From NCBI GenBank assembly GCA_031273775.1, contig JAISRF010000074.1, positions 1 through 12,071 of the forward strand: a stretch of 12,071 nt of DNA. Direction: 5' to 3'. The notes beneath the pieces were generated by a model. That model did not search any database and had not been told where the DNA came from. It saw only the letters and a program-made list of their open reading frames with translations. The first letter of the stretch is position 1, and each line of letters opens with the position of its first letter. The position numbers and the translations under genes were made by a program. The DNA is from Oscillospiraceae bacterium. GTDB lineage: Bacteria > Bacillota > Clostridia > Oscillospirales > Acutalibacteraceae. Of the stretch, positions 5,653-12,071 are shown one piece after another.

Positions 5653-8600
5653 ATGTCCCAAAAGGTCACCAACCGCTTGAAACAGCTTCTTGCCGCGGCG
5701 CTGACACTGGCGCTTTTGCTGGGTACGCCGTCCTTCCCGGTCACAGCCACGCAAATCCCGCCCGAAGAAGTACGCCTTGTCTCGGCAGAAAACGCGCAAG
5801 GCACCGACGACACAATACGCGTCACGTTTAACATGCCGGTGCGCTTCACCACCGTGACGCCGCGGATTGTGGCGGCGGATAATCTATCGGACGGGCTGTC
5901 TCAGGGCATCCCGGTTTCATCATCTCCGGAGAGCGTAACGGCAATTAACGCCTTTGAAAACGGTGCCTTCACCTATTCAAGCTGTTATGAACTAAACTTT
6001 TCAAACCCGCTTTTTAACGGCGGTTATGTCTGTTTTTTGGACGGGATTTATGACGGACAGCTGGCAACGGTGTGCGGGATTAACGGGTCACTTTTAGAAC
6101 CCGATGAAAATTCCGGCCATATGTTCGATTTCGCCGCCGCGCCGTACACCTTGTACAATTACATATCGGAAGTCACCCTGCCATCGCCCCGTGAGGCGGT
6201 GCTTTCTTTTTGGGAAACGCCGGTTTTGCCGGAGGAAAACCCCGCGCAAAGCGTTTGGGTTTCAGGCTCAGAGGGTGAAACACGGGTTCCGTCCGGCTTT
6301 GAAGCGCTGGGAGAAAATGTGTTCAAGGCCACCTTTTCAGAAGCCCTGCCTAATTCGGGCGTCATTTTTCTCAGCGGTCAAAACGCGCCGGGCGGCGTGT
6401 GCCTTGCCGAATTCGAAAGCCCGTGGGTATATCTGAAAAGCGCCGAATACGTGGATGAAACCCACGTTCTCGCGCGGTTTTCCGGCGAGATCGTTTTCGA
6501 CACCGAATATCCCGAAAGCATTTTTGCCGCGGAAGAAAGCGGCGGTTCGCCCGATTCGGCCGGCTGGCGTACGCTTGGCGCGGGACTGGAACGCCTGGGC
6601 GCGGGGCTGTACGAAATCACGCTGGAGGGCAGCGTCAACGAGGACTGCTTTTTCTCCGTTATCTGCGAGACCGCTGGACCGGAGGGAACGGGGCAAATCA
6701 GCTATCTCAGAGCCGCGGATGGAAAGAGAGTATATTCCGAAAAATACACCGTGGAAGCCCAAACCTACGGCATCTCATACACGGAATTAAAGGTTAAAAC
6801 CAGCCTGGTCAGCGCGCGGAAATCCGCGGGAAACGCGGTGACGTTCAAATTTAACCGCAGCGTGGATCTGACCGGCGCGGTCATTCTTTTAAACAGCGCT
6901 TTCGATTGCGCGATCCCGGTTTTAATTACCGATACAGGCGCGCGGACACGAACGGCGTACTTTGACAGAGAAATCCCGGAAGAAAGCACTCTCTTTATCA
7001 ACGCGCTCGACGACGAATTTGAAATTCCCGTCCGTGATTACGCCTCATTTATATCGGCTGAGACGGTCAACCCGGATATAGGACTGATCCGCCTTGTTTT
7101 TGACCGCCCGGTCAGCGTAAAACCGCGGAGCCTTTTGATAAACGGGACTATCCCCGCGGACACCCGCGAGGTCAAGGACGGCGGATTTGAGCCTTTTTAT
7201 GAGAACGCGGCGGTGGTCAACGGGCGCGAATATTCCGGCTCGATTGTGTTGAAATTCATGCCTCCCACGGTGGGAACGCTGCCGAAAGAATCCGTTCTGA
7301 CCATTTCCGGCGGGCAAAACGGGCTGCTTTTTGAAAGCGCCGTCCTGGACTTTGAGGGCGAGCGCGTTTCCTGCGGGCAGGACGGAGCTAGCGCGCAGGG
7401 GATCCGGGCCGGCGTTTACGCCCGCCTGCTTTCCGCCCGGAAGACCTCCGCGCAAAGCGTGACGGTCGAGTTTGACGAGCCGGTTCGCTTCAAAACGCCC
7501 GACACCGCGGCGTTTATTTTCGCGTCCGCCCATGGAACCCCGGAGGGCGGCGAAACCGTCCCCGCCCAAAGCGTTTCGGCGGCGGAAGCCGGCGGCGATT
7601 GGGCGGCGCGGTACGTCATAACATTTGCGACGGAGCTTCCCGGCGCGGGGCAAATCCGCCTGACGGAAGACCGCGCGACCCTTCAGGACGATGGCGACCG
7701 ATTCGCGATCGGTGGGTTGCTGGAGACCTTGTCCGGTAAAAAAATCGCCGCGTCCACCTTTCACCGCGGCAGCCAAAGCGACGAAGCGCATATATCATAC
7801 ACCGCGAGCGCCGCGCCGCAAATGACCGCCTTTTCGCTTTGTGCCGAACTCTACACCCCGGAGGACGCGTTCACCTTTGACGCCGCCGCGGGGACGGTCA
7901 CCGGATATACCGGCAACGAGACAAACGTAAAGGTTCCGCCGCTGATTGCCGGTATTCCCGTGCTCAAAATCGGCGCAAGCGCTTTCAGCGGGAACACCGC
8001 CCTGATGTCCGTCACTCTGCCGGAGAGTGTCACAACCGTTGAGACAAGCGCGTTCCGGAACTGCGTGGGACTAATTGACCTCACTCTTTTGAACGGCACT
8101 CAATTAATCGGCGATTCGGCGTTTTACGGCTGCGCGAAACTAAGCGAGTTGTTCCTTCCCGCCTCCGTGACCGCAATCGCGCAAAACGCGTTTGGGTATT
8201 GCGTCAGTTTGACGGCGGTTACCTTTGAAACGGGAAGCGCGCTCGTGACCGTCGGGAACAACGCGTTCGCCAATTGCCAGAAGCTGATCAGCATGGTTCT
8301 GCCGGATGGTCTGCAAACCGTTGGCACAGGCGCGTTTATGACCTGCAAGACACTGCGGAAGGTTCTCCTGCCGGGCTCATTGACGGCGTTGGGGCAAACG
8401 GCGTTCAAATACTGCGCGTCTTTGGAAGGAATATATATTGCGGGGGGATTGACCGAGGTAAAGCCGGAAAGCTTTGCCAACTGCCCGGCGCTTGTCGGCG
8501 TGTTTTTGCCGCCCACGGTGACGGCGGTCTCGCCCTCCGCGTTTAATTCCGCGCCCGGGGTCACAATATACGGCGTTACAGGCTCGGCGGCGGAAGCTTA

Positions 8601-11600
8601 CGCGGCGTCAAAGTCAATCCCGTTTGCGGAGTGGGAAACGCCCTCGATTCAGATCAACGATTACGACACAACCGTCACCTGTGAAAACGTCATTGTAACG
8701 GCCGCCGCCACAAACTGTACGCTGCTTGAAGCCAGCCACACGTTTGAGCTTAATGGCAGTTTCACTTTTGCGGCGAAGGATATTTTCGGGAACCTCTACA
8801 CGCGAACCGTCACCGTCACCAATATCGACAAAACCTTTGTTTTCACTTCAAGCGGCGAACTTACGGGTTACGGCGGGAGCGGTGCGAATGTGGTCATCCC
8901 CGCGGAAATCGGCGGGGTAATGATCACGGCCATCGGTGCGTCGGCGTTTAAAAACAACACATTTGTCACAAGCGTGACCCTGCCGGTCGGTTTGACGCAA
9001 ATCGGCGCGGAGGCGTTTTCCGGCTGCGCCGCGCTGACCTTGATTGCTTTGCCGCAGGGACTGGACGCCATCGGCGCAGAGGCCTTTGAGGGGTGCCGAA
9101 ATCTTGCGGCCGTTTCGCTTCCGGACACGCTTTGCTCAATCGGAGAATATGCTTTTTCCGATTGCCAAAAACTCACCGCCGCCGCCATTCCCTCCTCCGT
9201 CACCGCGATGGGTTCCTCGGTGTTTCGGAACTGCCGGGCACTTCTTTCCGCCGTTTTGCCCACCGGGCTTTCCATATTGCCGGAATATACCTTTTACGGC
9301 TGCGTCAAGCTGATAAACGTGACTATCCCCGCCAACATCAGCAAAATCGGGACGAACGCGTTCGGGTTTTGCATCGCGATGAACGGCGTTTACTTTGACG
9401 GTGGAAGTGCGCTCACGGAAATCGGCGAACAGGCCTTCGCGAATTGCGGAAATCTCTCCTTTATCTCGCTGCCGGAGGGTCTGCAAGCCATAAAATCCTA
9501 CGCGTTTTCCGGATGCTCGCTGGTTTCGGTGACCATTCCGGCCAGTGTGCGGCTGATTAATCAGTACGCGTTTTACACGGCGTCGCTGCAAAACGTGGAG
9601 TTTTTGGGTGTGGTCCACACGGTTTCAAGCACCGCGTTCATCGGCGGGAACGTGGCCTATTGCCCGACCGGCGAAGACGTGCGGAACGCCATAAACGCGG
9701 GAAAAAAGCAGATATTCATCGAAAACGTATCCGAATCCGATGACCTATATGACAACTCCGTTTACTTTTCAGAAACCCTTGTCATTCCCGCCGGTGTAAC
9801 CGTAAATCTAATCGGCGGCAATTGGCTTGAAATCAGTGGCGGCGTGATGGTTCACGGTCGGTTGGAAGCTCTGGATTTCGGCAGATATACGGTCATCGGG
9901 ATTTACGGCGGGGATTTCGTGGTAGCCTCCGACGGATTTTTGGGCGGTCGGGGAATTGAGCTTTGGGATTATTCTGAAACATATTCGGTTTGCCGCATGG
10001 AGGGCGGCGCGGATTTGACGGAATTTCACTGTGGCTTCGCTAACCTTGAAATTGCCTCTGGCAGCCAAGACCTCCGCTTTACAGACAGCTATGTGAAGCC
10101 TAATTTTGAAAGTACCGGCAGCGGAAGCATTGAGTTCATCAACTGTGGTCTCGGCGACTATGGCATATATATCAATCACCGAGGCGCCGGCAATATCACC
10201 ATTTCCGGCAGTACATTGGGAGAATACGGTCTTATTGTCCATGGGTTTTCATCCGGTTCGTTCACCGTCGAAAATTGTGACGTGTACACGGACGGGAACT
10301 GGGGCATGTTCCTGTCGCTTCACGGAACAGGCACAATCAGCGTTATAAACAGCACAATTGAAATTCACGACCAATACCAGCATCCGTATTATGTCGGAAT
10401 TGATGGCGAGTATCCCGGAATCCGTGTCGAGGGAGAACTCAAAGGCTTGCTGGACATTTCCGGCAACACCATTCGCGGCGCGGATTACGGCGTTATTTTC
10501 CACGATTTTGAAACAGCTCCCGCTCCTTATATCCCTCACGCAAACATTTCCGGCAACACCTTCAAGTATTGTCGCTCATCGCTTATTGCCTCCGGCTGGG
10601 AATATGGCGTGGGGTGCGGCGCGCTTACTTTTTCGGGCAATGTTGAGGAGGGTTACGGGGCTGACGGCGGCGTTTATGTTGAATATTTTGGACGCGGAAA
10701 TACTGTAATTACCGGAAATACGGTGAAGTATATTTCTCTTTTACAGCGCGACAGCAATGTGGACATTTCCGGCAATACCTTGCGCAGCTCGCGCGATATC
10801 GCGATTTTCGGGATGAACTATGGCAGCGGTTCAACCCGTATACACCTCAACAACATCTCTTATTTTCACGGAATGGGCATTGCTTTTTCTCATCCCGGCA
10901 CGGGCGCGCTGGAAATATTTGAAAACGTTTTTTCGCACTCGCTTGACAATACCGTGAATGTTCTTCGCTTCGTTCTTAACAATCTCGGGATTTCCGAAGT
11001 CGCAATTTACGGCAACACTCTGGACGGCAATGCTTATGATAAAGTTTCTATTTACGGCTATCTCAACCGCGACCTCTCGTTTACCGGCGATTTGTATTCT
11101 GTCGGTAACGATCTCAACTTGAACGGCTATGCTTTAAGGGTTAACGGTAATTTTTATCAGCACGGCGGGTCTGTGAACCTCTCCGGCGGCGCGCTGAACG
11201 CGACAGGAATTTACTCTCTGGCGGACGGTACACTGGACATGTCAGGCGGAAATATGACCGCGGGCAATCTTACTCAGGTGGGCGGTTCTGTCACTTTGAA
11301 CGGCGGAAATCTCACCGTTGCTGACCGCTACGATTTGCTTTACGGCAAGCTCTGTGTCTCCGGCGGCAGGGTCACCGTCAACGGGTATTTTTACGCAAAT
11401 TCTTCTGCGGAGGTGGCGCTCCAAAGCTGGGACGATTTGAAAAACGTGCGGCTTTTGGACAATTGGTTTGCTTCTTCCGACATCATCACAACTCAGAATG
11501 TCGGGTTTGCACCGAATGCCTATGCTAGATGGAATCACACGGTGAAAAACAACCCGCATTCAAACGGGTGGAACGAATCAAGCCCGGACAGCATCGGATA

Positions 11601-12071
11601 TTTGTTTGTGCGGACGCTGTGGCGCGAGGGAAATTATGACTTTGTGGAGTACCCGCGCTTTAATCCCGACGGCAGCTTTGACCGGCTGAAAAGAGGGTAT
11701 ATTGAGTCCGGCTCAATCTGCTTTGGCGTTCCCGAAAATGATTATCCGGAATGGCAGTGGTACACAAAAGCCAACACCCCTGTTTATGATATGCCCAACA
11801 TGGTTCATCAAATCGGGACGATCAGCGCCACAACGGCGCAGCGGCGGTTTCTCGATGAAGACGGTGATTATTATTACATTGAGTACAAGCTGGAAAACGA
11901 GATCACACCAAAAAGAGGGTATATCAGCAAAAACCGCTTGATTCAAGGCCCGCAACATGTTATAATCAGCGAAAGCGATATTCAACTGTATGTCGGCGAG
12001 AGCTTGCAGTTGCACGTGGAGTTTCCGGGTTCGGGCGCGGAGGTTGACAAGAGCGTTTACTGGACGCCAAC
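5653..12071 (+). CDS. Giant secreted multidomain surface protein (Ig-like repeats, BspA-type LRR, beta-helix, SH3-like, Big_2-like), 3' end cut off
   Basis: A frame open for 2139 codons with no stop, ending at the window edge, so the protein exceeds 2100 residues. The start ATG follows AGAGGAAAAGGA. Residues 1-32 form a signal peptide: basic start with K4, R8 and K10, hydrophobic core LLAAALTLALLLG, likely cleavage after VTA (A32). Order of modules: Ig-like repeats (about 42-720), LRR_5/BspA block (742-991), Ig-like spacer (997-1061), second LRR block (1062-1350), right-handed beta-helix (about 1357-1926), two SH3-like segments (about 1975-2022 and 2038-2096), and the beginning of a Big_2-like domain (2102 onward). 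No catalytic motif was recognised and no sortase or SLH anchor is visible in the part present. The likely role is adhesion or extracellular scaffolding on the cell envelope; LRR_5 proteins of this kind are common in host-associated clostridia and oral bacteria. Third-position GC falls sharply in the beta-helix part. The gene is divergent from the sugar operon, so a functional link is possible but unproven. Confidence 0.9.
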   Translation, partial: MSQKVTNRLKQLLAAALTLALLLGTPSFPVTATQIPPEEVRLVSAENAQGTDDTIRVTFNMPVRFTTVTPRIVAADNLSDGLSQGIPVSSSPESVTAINAFENGAFTYSSCYELNFSNPLFNGGYVCFLDGIYDGQLATVCGINGSLLEPDENSGHMFDFAAAPYTLYNYISEVTLPSPREAVLSFWETPVLPEENPAQSVWVSGSEGETRVPSGFEALGENVFKATFSEALPNSGVIFLSGQNAPGGVCLAEFESPWVYLKSAEYVDETHVLARFSGEIVFDTEYPESIFAAEESGGSPDSAGWRTLGAGLERLGAGLYEITLEGSVNEDCFFSVICETAGPEGTGQISYLRAADGKRVYSEKYTVEAQTYGISYTELKVKTSLVSARKSAGNAVTFKFNRSVDLTGAVILLNSAFDCAIPVLITDTGARTRTAYFDREIPEESTLFINALDDEFEIPVRDYASFISAETVNPDIGLIRLVFDRPVSVKPRSLLINGTIPADTREVKDGGFEPFYENAAVVNGREYSGSIVLKFMPPTVGTLPKESVLTISGGQNGLLFESAVLDFEGERVSCGQDGASAQGIRAGVYARLLSARKTSAQSVTVEFDEPVRFKTPDTAAFIFASAHGTPEGGETVPAQSVSAAEAGGDWAARYVITFATELPGAGQIRLTEDRATLQDDGDRFAIGGLLETLSGKKIAASTFHRGSQSDEAHISYTASAAPQMTAFSLCAELYTPEDAFTFDAAAGTVTGYTGNETNVKVPPLIAGIPVLKIGASAFSGNTALMSVTLPESVTTVETSAFRNCVGLIDLTLLNGTQLIGDSAFYGCAKLSELFLPASVTAIAQNAFGYCVSLTAVTFETGSALVTVGNNAFANCQKLISMVLPDGLQTVGTGAFMTCKTLRKVLLPGSLTALGQTAFKYCASLEGIYIAGGLTEVKPESFANCPALVGVFLPPTVTAVSPSAFNSAPGVTIYGVTGSAAEAYAASKSIPFAEWETPSIQINDYDTTVTCENVIVTAAATNCTLLEASHTFELNGSFTFAAKDIFGNLYTRTVTVTNIDKTFVFTSSGELTGYGGSGANVVIPAEIGGVMITAIGASAFKNNTFVTSVTLPVGLTQIGAEAFSGCAALTLIALPQGLDAIGAEAFEGCRNLAAVSLPDTLCSIGEYAFSDCQKLTAAAIPSSVTAMGSSVFRNCRALLSAVLPTGLSILPEYTFYGCVKLINVTIPANISKIGTNAFGFCIAMNGVYFDGGSALTEIGEQAFANCGNLSFISLPEGLQAIKSYAFSGCSLVSVTIPASVRLINQYAFYTASLQNVEFLGVVHTVSSTAFIGGNVAYCPTGEDVRNAINAGKKQIFIENVSESDDLYDNSVYFSETLVIPAGVTVNLIGGNWLEISGGVMVHGRLEALDFGRYTVIGIYGGDFVVASDGFLGGRGIELWDYSETYSVCRMEGGADLTEFHCGFANLEIASGSQDLRFTDSYVKPNFESTGSGSIEFINCGLGDYGIYINHRGAGNITISGSTLGEYGLIVHGFSSGSFTVENCDVYTDGNWGMFLSLHGTGTISVINSTIEIHDQYQHPYYVGIDGEYPGIRVEGELKGLLDISGNTIRGADYGVIFHDFETAPAPYIPHANISGNTFKYCRSSLIASGWEYGVGCGALTFSGNVEEGYGADGGVYVEYFGRGNTVITGNTVKYISLLQRDSNVDISGNTLRSSRDIAIFGMNYGSGSTRIHLNNISYFHGMGIAFSHPGTGALEIFENVFSHSLDNTVNVLRFVLNNLGISEVAIYGNTLDGNAYDKVSIYGYLNRDLSFTGDLYSVGNDLNLNGYALRVNGNFYQHGGSVNLSGGALNATGIYSLADGTLDMSGGNMTAGNLTQVGGSVTLNGGNLTVADRYDLLYGKLCVSGGRVTVNGYFYANSSAEVALQSWDDLKNVRLLDNWFASSDIITTQNVGFAPNAYARWNHTVKNNPHSNGWNESSPDSIGYLFVRTLWREGNYDFVEYPRFNPDGSFDRLKRGYIESGSICFGVPENDYPEWQWYTKANTPVYDMPNMVHQIGTISATTAQRRFLDEDGDYYYIEYKLENEITPKRGYISKNRLIQGPQHVIISESDIQLYVGESLQLHVEFPGSGAEVDKSVYWTP
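5776..7800 (+). repeat. At least six Ig-like repeats in the N-terminal part of the giant protein
   Basis: A recurring strand pair of the form (L/I)xSA-(about 8-11 residues)-hydrophobic alternation-F-x2-(P/S)V begins at residues 42 (LVSAENAQ), 171 (ISEVTLPS), 261 (LKSAEYVD), 385 (LVSARKSA), 466 (FISAETVN) and 592 (LLSARKTS). Each is followed by an FNMPV-like segment (FNMPV, FWETPV, FSGEIV, FNRSV, FDRPV, FDEPV). Intervals are about 80-130 residues, as expected for beta-sandwich domains. They resemble the SbsA/Big_5 style of Ig-like domain, but I cannot assign a named family. A degenerate seventh copy may lie near residues 712-740. Confidence 0.65.
7876..8625 (+). repeat. First BspA-type LRR_5 block
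   Basis: About nine repeats of roughly 23 residues of the type I(G/A)xxAFxxCxxLxxVxLPxxV, for example KIGASAFSGNTALMSVTLP, then VETSAFRNC, IGDSAFYGC, IAQNAFGYC, VGNNAFANC, VGTGAFMTC, LGQTAFKYC, VKPESFANC and VSPSAFNSA. The block opens with the cap FTFDAAAGTVTGYTG and closes with the typical end cap IYGVTGSAAEAYA...IPF. Residues 742-991. LRR_5 domains mediate binding to host proteins and other bacteria in BspA-like proteins. Confidence 0.9.
8641..8835 (+). other. Ig-like spacer module between the two LRR blocks
   Basis: Residues 997-1061. The segment NGSFTFAAKDIFGNLYTRTV resembles the last strands of HYR/bacterial Ig-like modules (G-x-(Y/F)-T-x3-D-x2-GN). It follows the end cap of the first LRR block directly and runs without gap into the opening cap of the second. 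Confidence 0.55.
8836..9702 (+). repeat. Second BspA-type LRR_5 block
   Basis: Opens with FVFTSSGELTGYGGSGANV, closely parallel to the opening of the first block, then about ten repeats: IGASAFKNN, IGAEAFSGC, IGAEAFEGC, IGEYAFSDC, MGSSVFRNC, LPEYTFYGC, IGTNAFGFC, IGEQAFANC, IKSYAFSGC and INQYAFYTA. Residues 1062 to about 1350. Many repeats keep the C at the AFxxC position. The parallel openings suggest that a cap-plus-LRR unit was duplicated as a whole. Confidence 0.88.
9721..11040 (+). repeat. Right-handed parallel beta-helix region
   Basis: Residues about 1357-1796 consist of short turns rich in Gly, Asn and aliphatic residues, of the style found in NosD/pectate-lyase-like beta-helices: ITISGSTLGEYGLIVHG, FTVENCDVYTDGNWGMF, LDISGNTIRGADYGVIF, ANISGNTFKYCRSSLI, VITGNTVKY, VDISGNTLRSSRDIAIFG. 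No polysaccharide lyase or hydrolase active-site motif was recognised, so it may be structural or binding. The ISGNT turns are also similar at DNA level, pointing to recent internal duplication. Confidence 0.75.
10454..10779 (+). repeat. Short DNA repeats encoding ISGNT turns
   Basis: ACATTTCCGGCAACACC occurs exactly at 10454-10470 and 10544-10560, and with one mismatch (AATACC) at 10763-10779. They encode the (D/N)ISGNT turn of the beta-helix. Nearly identical codons suggest recent duplication or gene conversion between rungs. Confidence 0.8.
11107..11430 (+). repeat. Five to six 20-residue beta-helix rungs
   Basis: Successive rungs at near-constant 57-60 bp spacing: DLNLNGYALRV (about 11110), SVNLSGGALNA (11164), TLDMSGGNMTA (11224), SVTLNGGNLTV (11281), KLCVSGGRVTV (11341), and a degenerate last one near 11404. 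The shared form is (G/D)(G/S)x(L/V)x(L/M/V)(S/N)GG. The spacing of about 20 residues is one turn of a beta-helix. This stack appears to cap the preceding, less regular helix. Confidence 0.75.
11575..11940 (+). other. Two consecutive SH3-like segments
   Basis: The second (about 11764-11940, residues 2038-2096) has the layout of a bacterial SH3_3 domain: TPVYDMPN, IGTI, DYYYIEYKL, then KRGYISKNRL. The first is shorter and degenerate: YDFVEYPRF ... LKRGYIESGSI. Both end in KRGYI, encoded by the identical 14-mer AAAAGAGGGTATAT at 11689-11702 and 11911-11924. Bacterial SH3 domains often bind peptidoglycan, so this pair could hold the protein on the wall. Confidence 0.6.
11956..12071 (+). other. 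Start of a Big_2-like Ig domain, cut by the window end
   Basis: HVIISESDIQLYVGESLQLH followed by a second strand and VYWTP matches the opening strands of Big_2 domains (strand, then L-x-VG-E-(S/T)-x-Q-L, then W(T/S)). It continues past the right edge. Confidence 0.65.

Noticed and set aside
5373..5831. Plus-strand frames covering the divergent intergenic region (also 5423-5680)
   Set aside because: They overlap the promoters and the signal peptide of the giant protein in other frames, have no ribosome site and resemble nothing known.
7045..7791. 248-codon frame on the minus strand
   Set aside because: It lies wholly antisense to the giant gene, has an Arg/Gly/Ala-rich composition with no recognisable domain, and arises from the high third-position GC of the real frame.
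10454..10779. CRISPR-like short repeats
   Set aside because: Repeats are 17 bp, unevenly spaced, in frame and encode a beta-helix turn. There is no spacer array and no cas gene.

Overview
The window reads as a piece of a moderately GC-rich, Gram-positive anaerobe, most likely a clostridial member of the Bacillota. This is inferred from strong GGAGG-type ribosome binding sites, frequent GTG/TTG starts, an ECF-type metal transporter, and a giant secreted protein built from BspA-like leucine-rich repeats, bacterial SH3 and Ig-like modules. No RNA gene, transposase, phage gene or CRISPR array was seen.

Left part (1-2569, minus strand): a nickel/cobalt energy-coupling-factor importer. Reading leftward, the genes are cbiM (substrate-specific membrane protein with a fused C-terminal PDGLE domain), cbiQ (coupling transmembrane protein) and cbiO (ATPase, cut by the left edge). 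Together they make one import complex. The N-terminal Met-His of CbiM fixes its start codon.

Middle part (2765-5382, minus strand): a compact three-gene operon. It encodes a PIG-L/LmbE zinc deacetylase, a metal-dependent xylose-isomerase-like TIM-barrel protein and a Gfo/Idh/MocA NAD(P)-dependent oxidoreductase. It is headed by a near-consensus sigma-A promoter (TTGACA-17 bp-TATGAT) with a very short leader. The combination suggests catabolism of an N-acetylated or otherwise modified sugar or glycoside. The substrate cannot be named from sequence.

Right part (5653-12071, plus strand): a single reading frame open for 2139 codons that runs off the right edge. It starts with a signal peptide. 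Next come at least six Ig-like repeats, a BspA-type LRR block, an Ig-like spacer, a second LRR block, a long right-handed beta-helix with 20-residue rungs at its end, two SH3-like segments, and the start of a Big_2-like Ig domain. It looks like a surface or extracellular adhesin/scaffold protein. Base composition changes within the gene: the N-terminal half is strongly GC-rich at third codon positions and the beta-helix part much less so, which suggests mosaic assembly.

The 270-bp divergent intergenic region (5383-5652) holds the consensus promoter for the catabolic operon, a perfect 9-bp inverted repeat with a 5-nt loop, and a weaker candidate promoter for the giant gene. The modular architecture of the giant protein and the unassigned three-enzyme operon are the two things most worth following up.
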